Below are positions 41,732-49,317 of a stretch of 64,000 nucleotides of DNA, piece after piece (the stretch's first letter is position 1; every line of letters starts with the position of its first letter). The DNA comes from DASRDB01 sp035652815 (lineage in GTDB: Bacteria; Chloroflexota; Ktedonobacteria; Ktedonobacterales; Ktedonobacteraceae), in NCBI GenBank assembly GCA_035652815.1, contig DASRDB010000003.1, positions 62,001 to 126,000 on the forward strand, read 5' to 3'. Made by a program: the position numbers and the translations under genes. The notes beneath the pieces were generated by a model. The model made no database searches and was not told the DNA's origin. It saw only the letters and a program-made list of their open reading frames with translations.

Positions 41732-42048
41732 GCATAATGAAAAACCTCCAGGCCATATCCGTACCCCTCTCCTGGTTCAAGCGCCATCGAGTATCGGGGC
41801 ACAACCCATTCTTGCACAAAGGCGATATTGCCAATGCGCACAGGGATGCCTGTCTCTTCCAGAACTTCCCTACGAGCGCAATCTGCTAACGATTCGCCTG
41901 GCTCCAAACCACCCCCAGGAAGCCCCCAGACACCAGTTCCCCAGATGCCTCCATCTTTTTCGGGCGGATGCAACAGAATTGCGCCCTGATAGAGAACTAG
42001 AGTGCGTGTGCGGATATTCTCATAAATATTGTGGCTAAAAATGCTCAT
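41732..42048 (-). pseudogene. NUDIX hydrolase, N-terminal half (split by TnpB element)
   Basis: From ATG 42048 (MSIFSHNIYENIRTRT) it contains a complete NUDIX box: GGLEPGESLADCARREVLEE followed by TGI. NUDIX enzymes split nucleoside-diphosphate-linked compounds and need this metal-binding motif. The frame runs to EVFHYA, where the element begins; beyond that it reads 8 codons into the left-end hairpin and stops. The start lies 14 bp after the hom stop, with AGGAAAAG upstream, so it was probably the second gene of a hom operon. The truncated product lacks the last 75 residues. Confidence 0.85.
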
Positions 42049-42062
42049 CTTTACTTTTCCTG

Positions 42063-43106
42063 CTATCTCACGCACGCCAAAACATCCGCCAGCAACCCCT
42101 GCGCCGTCTCAATCCGCCCCGCGCCCGGCCCGGTAATCGTCACCTCTGAGAGGGTATCGGTTGATATCGACAGTGCATTCAGAGTGCCATTTACGTGGGC
42201 AAGGGTATTAGTCAGTGGCAAAGCAACGGGCTTGACGCTCGCTTCCAACCGGCTTTCAGCGCGTGTCGCGCCCGGCATGCGCCGCAATGAAGCAATCAGC
42301 TTGATACGCTTGCCAGAATTGAGGGCATCGCGTACCTGCTCTCGCGTCACATCGGTAATGCCCTGCCGCTCTACCTGCTCTGGTTTGAGCGGTGTATTGA
42401 AAGCCAGTGCGGCCAGGATCAGCGTCTTTGCTACGGCATCGAAGCCCTCGACATCGGCGGTCGGGTCGGTTTCGGCGTAGCCTTTGGCCTGGGCGTCGGC
42501 CAGCACTTCAGCGTAATCCTTACCTTCGGCCATCGCGCTCAAAATGTAGTTGGTGGTGCCGTTGAGGATGCCACGCAGCGAAACAATCGTTGCTCCCGCC
42601 AATCCCTCGCGAATCGTGCTGATGACAGGCGTTCCGGCCATCACCGCCGCCTCCATCCGCAACTGCACGCCATGCTCTTTTGCCAGCGCGAATAACTCCT
42701 GAGCCGCCAACGCGCCCGGGCCTTTGTTCGCAGTGACAGCGTGCATGCCTTTTTTTAGGGCAGTGCGGATATGGCTGATGGCAGGCTCGGCATCGTTTAT
42801 GTTCGTCGGTGTCACCTCGACCAATACATCGGCGCTCACTGCGCGCAATCCCTGCATGGTTGTTGACCAGCGTTCTACATTGGGGTGATCTGATAGTGGG
42901 CGGCGCAGGCGCGCCAGTTCCAGAAGTGTAGGAACACTCAATCCTTCTGCCCGGTAAATAAAGCCGTGTCGTGTATTGGCAACTCCAAGCAGGGAGAGAT
43001 TGACGCCATATTGGGCTTGCAAATATTGCTGTTTGGTCGACAGCAGTTCGGCGAAGCCCTGACCAACCACGCCAAAACCGACGAGGACGAGACGTACATC
43101 TTTCAT
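42063..43106 (-). CDS. hom: Homoserine dehydrogenase
   Basis: A 347-residue NAD(P)-dependent enzyme reducing aspartate semialdehyde to homoserine. LVGFGVVGQGFAELL is the dinucleotide-binding loop, TANKGPGALAAQELF holds the substrate-site lysine, and GILNGTTNYILSAMAEG and AYAETDPTADVEGFDAVAKT-like GYAETDPTADVEGFDA are family signatures. There is no C-terminal ACT domain, so no threonine feedback is expected from sequence. ATG 43106 has AAAGGAAAC upstream. It is transcribed away from the metX operon, with a possible TATGAT -10 at 43147-43152 back to back with the metX promoter. Confidence 0.93.
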   Translation of the reverse strand: MKDVRLVLVGFGVVGQGFAELLSTKQQYLQAQYGVNLSLLGVANTRHGFIYRAEGLSVPTLLELARLRRPLSDHPNVERWSTTMQGLRAVSADVLVEVTPTNINDAEPAISHIRTALKKGMHAVTANKGPGALAAQELFALAKEHGVQLRMEAAVMAGTPVISTIREGLAGATIVSLRGILNGTTNYILSAMAEGKDYAEVLADAQAKGYAETDPTADVEGFDAVAKTLILAALAFNTPLKPEQVERQGITDVTREQVRDALNSGKRIKLIASLRRMPGATRAESRLEASVKPVALPLTNTLAHVNGTLNALSISTDTLSEVTITGPGAGRIETAQGLLADVLACVR

Positions 43107-43162
43107 AAAAACTGTTTCCTTTTCGCTGTACAATGTGTTTCAACTCATCATATCCAAAAACC

Positions 43163-43192
43163 TTGACATGAAGCAACCTTATTCGGTATACT
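43163..43192 (+). promoter_or_regulatory. Promoter of the metX-metY-lysC-asd operon
   Basis: TTGACA (43163-43168), 18-bp spacer, TATACT (43187-43192). Perfect -35 and 5/6 -10. The start point would be at about 43199, about 48 bp before the SAM-I aptamer. Confidence 0.75.
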
Positions 43193-43246
43193 TCTTACTA
43201 ACAAATCGATAGTACTTCAACAAATGAATAAGCGCAGCAAAGACTG

Positions 43247-43356
43247 CTCTCATCAAGAGAGGTGGAGGGAAACGGCCCGATGAAACCCGACAACCCTCCT
43301 GCAATGATGCAGGGAAAGGGTGCCAATTCCGGCGGAGTTTTTCCGCGAGATGAGGG
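43247..43356 (+). ncRNA. SAM-I riboswitch (S-box) aptamer
   Basis: The classic S-box order is present: CTCTCATCAAGAGAGGTGGA (P1 and P2 start), CCCGATGAAACCCGACAACC (kink-turn), GGTGCCAATTCC (P3-P4 core) and GAGATGAGG closing P1. When S-adenosylmethionine binds, P1 is held and the terminator at 43375-43398 forms. It controls metX and the genes after it. Confidence 0.95.
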
Positions 43357-43374
43357 GAATAAGCAATGTAGCTA

Positions 43375-43398
43375 GACCCCTGAGATGCAGGGGTTTTT
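43375..43398 (+). terminator. Expression-platform terminator of the SAM-I riboswitch
   Basis: ACCCCTGAGATGCAGGGG is followed by six T. The stem is 6 bp with a GC-rich base, lying 19 bp after the aptamer. Confidence 0.85.
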
Positions 43399-43420
43399 TA
43401 TTGCCTGCGCCTTAACGCAA

Positions 43421-43671
43421 ACAACGATGATGAGGACGAGTAAGCGATACGACGGCTACAGAGAGTTGGCGAGGATGAGAAGCCAGCGCCGCACCGGCGT
43501 TGAAAATGACCTTGGAGTTGCAGGTTGAACGCCCGTCGGGTCAGTAGACTGTGCCGGTGGCCCCGTTACAGGCCAGAGTGTTGTACGCCCTTTCGGGTAG
43601 GCGCAGAACACTCGCCAAGGTTGGCATCGTGAGGTGTCAACAAATCAGGGTGGTACCGCGAAGACCGTTTT
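43421..43671 (+). ncRNA. T-box leader, specifier AUG (tRNA-Met)
   Basis: The antiterminator T-box AGGGTGGTACCGCG is at 43647-43660. In Stem I the loop-E pair is AGTA (43439-43442) and GAA (43502-43504), with AGCG/CGTT stacked above it. The specifier, one base after GAA, is ATG at 43506-43508. The same spacing gives an arginine codon in the argC leader, which supports the reading. Uncharged tRNA-Met would let transcription pass. Confidence 0.9.
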
Positions 43672-43707
43672 AACCCCTCGCCCCTGCCAGGGAGAGGGTT
43701 TTTTTGT
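43672..43707 (+). terminator. T-box terminator before metX
   Basis: AACCCCTCGCCCCTGCCAG with GGAGAGGGTT, followed by seven T. The 5' side of the stem overlaps the region expected to pair in the antiterminator. Confidence 0.8.
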
Positions 43708-43752
43708 TGCCTTTTTTACGGCAAAAGGAGGATAAACACGAAAGGAGTGGCA

Positions 43753-44913
43753 ATGGTGACACATGTAGAACACGATGTCGTGGCTGGCGCGCGCGTGGCA
43801 CAAACTCGGCCCGCCAATCCAGTACAAACCTATACCTTTGACGCACTCCCCTTGCAACTGGGTGGATCATTCGGGCCAATCACGCTGGCCTACGAGACGT
43901 GGGGAACGTTGAACGAGACCGGAGATAACGCGGTACTGATAACCCACGCGCTCACAGGCAATTCGCACGCGCACGATCCCGAACGACCAGATGATACCAA
44001 AGTAGCGTGGTGGAACCCGCTCATCGGGCCAGGAAGATTTTTCGATACGTCGCGCTACTTTGTGATCTGTTCCAATATTCTCGGCGGCTGCTACGGCAGT
44101 ACCGGTCCATCTTCGCTCGATCCGCATACTGGCAAGCCCTATGGACTGCGCTTCCCGGTCATCACCATTCGCGACATGGTGCGGGCACAACAGCGCTTAG
44201 TCGAACACCTGGGCGTGCGCCAGTTAGCGATGGTGGCGGGCGGCTCCATCGGCGGCCAGCAGGCATTGGAATGGGCCGTCACCTATCCAGAACTGGTGCG
44301 AAAGGTGATCGTCGTCGCCGCTACAGCAGCCCTTACGGCTCAAGCCATCGCCTTCAGTGAAGTGGAACGACAGTCGATCATGGCCGATCCGCGCTGGCAG
44401 GGAGGCAACTACGAGCCAGGGAATGGGCCGGAGGCAGGTCTGGCAATTGCGCGCATGCTGGCGATGATTACCTATCAGAGCGAGGAATCGATGGAACTGC
44501 GCTTCAATCGCAAACCGGCGCGGCCAGGGAACATTTTTCCACCGAGCGGCTTTGGTGATATGGGCAGGCGCTTCGATGTCGAGAACTATCTCTACTACCA
44601 GGGGGAATCGCTGGTGCGGCGCTTCGACGCCAATAGCTACCTCTACATCAGCCGGGCGATGGACCTGTACGATGTGAGCGAAGACTATCCCTCGCTCGAT
44701 GTAGCGCTGAAGCGTATAAAAGCAAAAGCCCTGTTTATCGGCATTCGTTCCGATTTTCTCTTTCCGGCCAGGCATGTGTACTGGCTGGCCGAACAGGTAC
44801 AAAACGTCGGCGGAGACGCGATTTACGCGGAACTGGACTCTCCGCATGGACATGACGCTTTCCTCAAAGAGTGGAAGCTGATGAATGAAGCATTGAATAC
44901 CATTAAGGAGTAA
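43753..44913 (+). CDS. metX: Homoserine O-acetyltransferase
   Basis: A 386-residue alpha/beta-hydrolase that acetylates homoserine with acetyl-CoA, the first step specific to methionine. The nucleophile elbow is GGSIGGQQALEW (serine near 160), the aspartate is in RSDFLFPARH, and the histidine is in SPHGHDAFLKEW. SNILGGCYGSTGPSS is the conserved family block. ATG 43753 has AAAGGAG 6 bp upstream and is preferred over the GTG at 43747. It is the first gene after the SAM-I/T-box leader, 8 bp before metY. Confidence 0.95.
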   Translation: MVTHVEHDVVAGARVAQTRPANPVQTYTFDALPLQLGGSFGPITLAYETWGTLNETGDNAVLITHALTGNSHAHDPERPDDTKVAWWNPLIGPGRFFDTSRYFVICSNILGGCYGSTGPSSLDPHTGKPYGLRFPVITIRDMVRAQQRLVEHLGVRQLAMVAGGSIGGQQALEWAVTYPELVRKVIVVAATAALTAQAIAFSEVERQSIMADPRWQGGNYEPGNGPEAGLAIARMLAMITYQSEESMELRFNRKPARPGNIFPPSGFGDMGRRFDVENYLYYQGESLVRRFDANSYLYISRAMDLYDVSEDYPSLDVALKRIKAKALFIGIRSDFLFPARHVYWLAEQVQNVGGDAIYAELDSPHGHDAFLKEWKLMNEALNTIKE

Positions 44914-44921
44914 CACACACA

Positions 44922-46244
44922 ATGGCACTGAACAGCAATCGACAGTATGGTTTTGAAACGCTCTCATTACACGCGGGCCAGGAGACAGCCGACAGCGCCA
45001 CCAACGCGCGCGCGATTCCCATCTATCAGACCACCTCGTATGTCTTCGATAGCCCGGAACACGCGGCTGATCTCTTCGCGCTCAAACAATTTGGCAATAT
45101 CTATACGCGCATTATGAACCCTACCCAGGATGCCTTCGAGCGTCGTATCGCGGCCCTGGAAGGCGGCGTAGGCGCGCTTGCCACTTCATCCGGGCAGGCT
45201 GCCGAGACGCTGGCAATCCTCAACATCGCCCAGGCCGGAGACGAGATCGTCACATCCGCCAGCCTGTATGGTGGCACCTATAATCTCTTCCATTATACGC
45301 TGCCAAAACTGGGCATTAAAGTGCATTTCGTGGATAGCCGCGAGCCGGAGAACTTTCGCAAGGCGGCTAACGAGCGCACCAAAGCTTTCTATGCTGAAAC
45401 CGTAGGCAACCCGCGCCTGGACACGCTCGACATTCGTGCCGTTGCCGATATCGCACATGAAATTGGCGTTCCCCTGATTGTAGATAACACGCTCACCACG
45501 CCTTACCTTGTGCAGCCCTTGAAACATGGCGCGGACATCGTCGTGCATTCCGCGACCAAGTTCATTGGCGGACATGGCACATCCATTGGCGGCGTAATCG
45601 TCGATGGCGGCACCTTCGACTGGACAAACGGGCGCTTCCCCGAATTTGTCGAGCCTGACCCGTCCTATCACGGCCTACGTTACGTCGAAGCGCTCGGCCC
45701 GCTGGCCTATATCATCAAAGCCCGCGTGCAGTTGATGCGCGATATCGGCGCGGCAGTCTCTCCCTTCAACGCCTGGCTTTTCCTGCAAGGCCTGGAGACG
45801 CTGCCCCTGCGCATGGAGCGTCACAGCCAGAACGCGCTGCGCATCGCCGAGTTCCTGGAAAGCCATCCCGCCGTCGATTGGGTCAGCTATCCCGGCCTTC
45901 AGAGCCACCCGCAGCACGAAATCGCCGCGAAGTACCATACCAACGGCTACGGCGCAATTCTCGGCTTCGGTATCAAGGGCGGACTTGAGGCAGGCAAGCA
46001 GCTTATTCGCCACGTCGAGCTCTTCTCGCACCTGGCCAACGTGGGCGATGCCAAGTCGCTCATCATCCATCCCGCCAGCACCACGCACTCGCAGTTGACG
46101 CCGGAGGAGCAGTTTGAAACGGGCGTCACGCCTGACTTCATCCGCCTCTCCGTCGGTCTGGAAACGGTCGATGATCTGATCGATGACCTCGATCAGGCCT
46201 TGAAGGCTGCAACGCTCAAGGCCGGTGAACCTGTCGGAGCATAG
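44922..46244 (+). CDS. metY: O-acetylhomoserine sulfhydrylase
   Basis: A 440-residue PLP enzyme making homocysteine from O-acetylhomoserine and sulfide. The opening FETLSLHAGQE and IYTRIMNPTQDAFERR are family marks. The PLP lysine is Lys213 in HSATKFIGGHG, and HPASTTHSQLTPEEQ is the substrate-binding segment. TAAGGAGTAAC lies before ATG 44922. Directly after metX, it receives that enzyme's product. A strong hairpin follows its stop. Confidence 0.95.
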   Translation: MALNSNRQYGFETLSLHAGQETADSATNARAIPIYQTTSYVFDSPEHAADLFALKQFGNIYTRIMNPTQDAFERRIAALEGGVGALATSSGQAAETLAILNIAQAGDEIVTSASLYGGTYNLFHYTLPKLGIKVHFVDSREPENFRKAANERTKAFYAETVGNPRLDTLDIRAVADIAHEIGVPLIVDNTLTTPYLVQPLKHGADIVVHSATKFIGGHGTSIGGVIVDGGTFDWTNGRFPEFVEPDPSYHGLRYVEALGPLAYIIKARVQLMRDIGAAVSPFNAWLFLQGLETLPLRMERHSQNALRIAEFLESHPAVDWVSYPGLQSHPQHEIAAKYHTNGYGAILGFGIKGGLEAGKQLIRHVELFSHLANVGDAKSLIIHPASTTHSQLTPEEQFETGVTPDFIRLSVGLETVDDLIDDLDQALKAATLKAGEPVGA

Positions 46245-46249
46245 TATCC

Positions 46250-46289
46250 ATCCTGGTGTGCCGGAAAAATTACTCCGGCACACCAGGAT
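46250..46289 (+). terminator. Hairpin between metY and lysC (partial terminator or attenuator)
   Basis: ATCCTGGTGTGCCGG and CCGGCACACCAGGAT form a perfect 15-bp stem around a 10-base loop; ACCATTTTT follows. It starts 5 bp after the metY stop and 27 bp before lysC, so it may lower or switch lysC-asd expression. Confidence 0.65.
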
Positions 46290-46315
46290 ACCATTTTTCA
46301 TCCTGGAGCAATCGT

Positions 46316-47809
46316 ATGGAACGGAACGTACAAGTCTTGAAATTCGGAGGAACTTCTGTTGGAAGTGGCGAACGCATCCGGCGTGTAGCCAGCATTATCG
46401 CTCATGCCCTGCATCATGACCCGGATTGGTTTCCTGTTGTCGTCGTCTCGGCCATGTCTGGCGTGACCGACCAGTTGTTGCGTATCGCCCGTTTTGCCTG
46501 CACTGGCGAACACGAGCAATGCCAGCGAGAACTGACCCAACTGAAGCAAAAACATCTGGATGCCGCCGAGCAGGCCATTCACAAACGCGAAGGCAAGCAG
46601 GCGCTGCTGCACGATTTGCATGTCGCTTTCACCCTGCTTGAACAGGACATTGAAGTAACTGAGTCCCGTCGTAATGGTTTTGCTGAAAACAGGAATGCCG
46701 CAATCTATACAGCATCCAGCATTGGCGCGTGGGGCGAACGGCTCTCGGTCCTGCTGGTTGCGGCAGCCGCGCGCGACCTGGGCATTCAGGCCACTCCCAT
46801 TCGTGAAGAGATCATTATTACTACCGATATCGAGACTGATACGATTCCAGCATTCGGCACCGTGATTGGCGCGGAACCACTGACCGCAGAGACACGCGCC
46901 AACGCGCATCGCCTGCTCCATCCAGTCCTTGAGAAAGGCTTTGTTCCCATTGCCCCCGGCTTCATCGGACGCACGCGCCAGGGGTTCGTCACCACGCTTG
47001 GCCGCAACGGCTCGGATTATTCCGCAACCGTCATTGGCGAAGCCCTGGATTGCGTCGAAGTGACCATTTTTACCGATGTCGATGGCGTGCTGAGCGCCGA
47101 CCCGCGAGTGGTGGCGAATGCTCGCCTGCTGTCCCGCCTCTCGTATGCCGAGGCGGCGCGTCTCTCCTGGTTCGGAGCCAAAGTGCTGCACCCGCGCACC
47201 CTTATTCCTGTGGCGCATCGCAACATTCCTGTGCGCGTGCGCAATACCTTCCGCCCCCACACACGCGGCACTATTGTCGGCCCGGATTTCAGCGAGAGAA
47301 GCAATCGCAGCGCAGCCGCCGCCATCTCAGTGCGCCGCCAGCTTGCTCTAATCACTGTAGAAAATACCGACCTCTTCGGCGCGCCTGAGAACGCCGGACA
47401 GGTGTTTGAACTGGCCGCCCGCGCAGGAGCCGCGCCCGTCGCCATTTGCTCCTCTTCAGGCCATCACCTCGCCTTTCTAGTAGAGGAATGCGCCGCCGAT
47501 TCGGTCATTGCCCTGTTGCAACACGATATGGGAAGCTGGCGCGTCAGCAGTCGTAGAGGATTGGCTGCCTGCGCCTGCATCGGTTCCGGCTTCACGGTTG
47601 ATCCCATGAGTCCCGCCCGGGCCATCACCGCGCTGGCACGCGAACGCATTCCGGTCATCAGCCAGGGAGCCTCGGATACGGGCATCATTCTGATCGTGGA
47701 AGATGAAGATAGCGAACGGGCTTTGCGCTGCCTGCACCGCGACCTGATCGCGCCTGTCATTCCCCTGGTGCGCCATGAAAGACAGGAAAAACGGCGCGAG
47801 GTACGGTAA
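46316..47809 (+). CDS. lysC: Aspartate kinase
   Basis: A 497-residue enzyme phosphorylating aspartate, the entry to Lys/Met/Thr synthesis. LKFGGTSVGSGERIRR is the kinase start, TLGRNGSDYSATVIG the substrate site, and FTDVDGVLSADPRV the ATP region. Two ACT repeats at the C-terminus (from about residue 345) bind regulatory amino acids. GGAGC precedes ATG 46316; the frame is open further upstream through the metY-lysC hairpin. Co-transcription with metX-metY is likely, giving the first pathway enzyme methionine/SAM control. Confidence 0.95.
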   Translation: MERNVQVLKFGGTSVGSGERIRRVASIIAHALHHDPDWFPVVVVSAMSGVTDQLLRIARFACTGEHEQCQRELTQLKQKHLDAAEQAIHKREGKQALLHDLHVAFTLLEQDIEVTESRRNGFAENRNAAIYTASSIGAWGERLSVLLVAAAARDLGIQATPIREEIIITTDIETDTIPAFGTVIGAEPLTAETRANAHRLLHPVLEKGFVPIAPGFIGRTRQGFVTTLGRNGSDYSATVIGEALDCVEVTIFTDVDGVLSADPRVVANARLLSRLSYAEAARLSWFGAKVLHPRTLIPVAHRNIPVRVRNTFRPHTRGTIVGPDFSERSNRSAAAAISVRRQLALITVENTDLFGAPENAGQVFELAARAGAAPVAICSSSGHHLAFLVEECAADSVIALLQHDMGSWRVSSRRGLAACACIGSGFTVDPMSPARAITALARERIPVISQGASDTGIILIVEDEDSERALRCLHRDLIAPVIPLVRHERQEKRREVR

Positions 47810-47822
47810 AGGAGATAACAGC

Positions 47823-48899
47823 ATGACACGTATTCCAGTAGCCGTACTCGGCGCGACAGGCATGGTTGGACAGCGCTTCATCGAACTGCTTCAGGGCCAT
47901 CCCTGGTTTGAACTGGTCGGGCTGGCCGCTTCCGAACAACGAGCCGGACGCCCCTATAAAGACGTGGCCCAATGGCGGCTGGCAGGAAGCGACATGCCCG
48001 CCGAGGTTGCCAATTTGCCCGTCATCGCCTGCAAACCCGAAGCGTTACCCAAAGAAGTCAAAATTGTCTTCTCCGCGCTCCCCGGAGAAATTGCAGGCGA
48101 AATCGAAGCCGACTTCGCACGTGCCGGAAAAGCTGTGTTTAGCAACGCCAAGAATTATCGCATGGAGCCAGACGTGCCGCTACTCATTCCCGAGGTCAAC
48201 GCCGATCACGCGGCGGCCATTCTGGAGCAGCGCAGGCGGCGCGGCTGGGCAGGCAGCATCGTAACCAACGCGAACTGCTCGGCAACGCCCCTGGTCATGG
48301 CCCTCAAACCACTGCAACAGGCCTTCGGTGTGCGCAGGGTGCTGGTGACAACGCTGCAAGCTATCTCTGGCGCAGGCTATCCGGGACTCCCATCCTATGA
48401 CATTCTCGATAATGCCATCCCTTACATCGGCGGCGAAGAGGAAAAAGTCGAGAGCGAAACGCGCAAGATGCTTGGCTCCTGGGAAGAGGGCAAAGGCTTC
48501 ACTGACGCTCCGCTCGTCGTGAGCGCGCACTGTAATCGCGTTGCCACACGCGAGGGACACCTCGAATGCGCCAGCGTTGAACTGGGCCGCCAGGTCGAGC
48601 CGGAAGAAATTCTTGCCGCCTGGGAAAATTATACTTCGGAAGCGCAATCGCTCGGCCTGCCGAGCGCACCCGAACGACCGTTGCTCTACCGGCAGGAAGT
48701 CAATCGCCCGCAGACCTTGCTCGATAGGGATGCCGGACATGGCATGAGCGTCACGCTTGGCCGATTGCGCTCCTGCCCCATTTTGAGCTACAAATTTGTC
48801 CTGCTTGGACACAATACCATACGTGGCGCGGCAGGTGGCTCGATTTTGAATGCAGAGTTGTGCGTAAAAAAAGGCCTGATTAAGGTTGACAATCCGTAA
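47823..48899 (+). CDS. asd: Aspartate-semialdehyde dehydrogenase
   Basis: A 358-residue enzyme reducing aspartyl phosphate to the semialdehyde used by Hom and by lysine synthesis. The NADP loop is VLGATGMVGQRF, the active cysteine is in NANCSATPLVM (about residue 152), and the histidine is in SAHCNRVATREGH. The SAHCNR form places it in the archaeal/fungal-like Asd group. AAAGGAGATAACAGC precedes ATG 47823, 13 bp after lysC. Its last codons hold the promoter of the argC leader. Confidence 0.95.
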   Translation: MTRIPVAVLGATGMVGQRFIELLQGHPWFELVGLAASEQRAGRPYKDVAQWRLAGSDMPAEVANLPVIACKPEALPKEVKIVFSALPGEIAGEIEADFARAGKAVFSNAKNYRMEPDVPLLIPEVNADHAAAILEQRRRRGWAGSIVTNANCSATPLVMALKPLQQAFGVRRVLVTTLQAISGAGYPGLPSYDILDNAIPYIGGEEEKVESETRKMLGSWEEGKGFTDAPLVVSAHCNRVATREGHLECASVELGRQVEPEEILAAWENYTSEAQSLGLPSAPERPLLYRQEVNRPQTLLDRDAGHGMSVTLGRLRSCPILSYKFVLLGHNTIRGAAGGSILNAELCVKKGLIKVDNP

Positions 48900-48914
48900 T
48901 TCAGATGTTATGGT
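48886..48914 (+). promoter_or_regulatory. Promoter of argC-argB, inside the end of asd
   Basis: TTGACA (48886-48891), 17-bp spacer, TATGGT (48909-48914) with an extended TG. The -35 overlaps the last asd codons. Transcription would start at about 48921, just before the T-box Stem I. Confidence 0.7.
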
Positions 48915-48924
48915 TACAGTAACA

Positions 48925-49240
48925 AATAAATAATTCTGTCCGTGTTGAACGAACTAGTATGAGTGGGTCAGCCAGCAGCGAACCGGCGATTGGTGCAAGG
49001 CCGGTAGGATGATCTTCTCAGAACCGCCTCGGGAGCGGCTCTCCGAAGAAAGCTTCGCGCAAGCAAGTAGGAGAGGTGGATGGTTCCCACGCAGTAAGAG
49101 AACCAGGAAGAGCGGTCTTTATACCCTGACTACATTGTGGTAGGTGGGGTATCACCAGCGGCGGTGCTGCTCGTACAGAAACGCTTCTGGCGAGCATGAA
49201 AGGCAAGCAGGGTGGTACCACGGGAGCAATTCTAAAGCAT
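48925..49240 (+). ncRNA. T-box leader, specifier CGC (tRNA-Arg)
   Basis: The T-box AGGGTGGTACCACGGG is at 49209-49224. Stem I has AGTA (48956-48959) opposite GAA (49021-49023), with TGAG/CTCA stacked above and a distal loop region (AGCGAACCGG). One base after GAA the triplet is CGC (49025-49027), an arginine codon, matching the arginine genes that follow. Between Stem I and the T-box lie further stems, including ATGGTTCCC/GAACCA-like pairs. Confidence 0.88.
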
Positions 49241-49286
49241 AGCTCTCGTCCCTCTATCGAAGAGATAGGGGACGAGGGCTTTTTTA
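49241..49286 (+). terminator. T-box terminator before argC
   Basis: AGCTCTCGTCCCTCTATC pairs with GATAGGGGACGAGGGCT, followed by six T. Very stable stem of about 17 bp. Confidence 0.9.
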
Positions 49287-49317
49287 TTGGTCATTTTGTT
49301 CGAGAGAGGGTTTTATC

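Noticed and set aside
41577..41834. 85-codon minus-strand frame across the left end of the TnpB element
   Set aside because: It runs through the left-end hairpin and the NUDIX half in another frame; no motif or ribosome site, so taken as chance.
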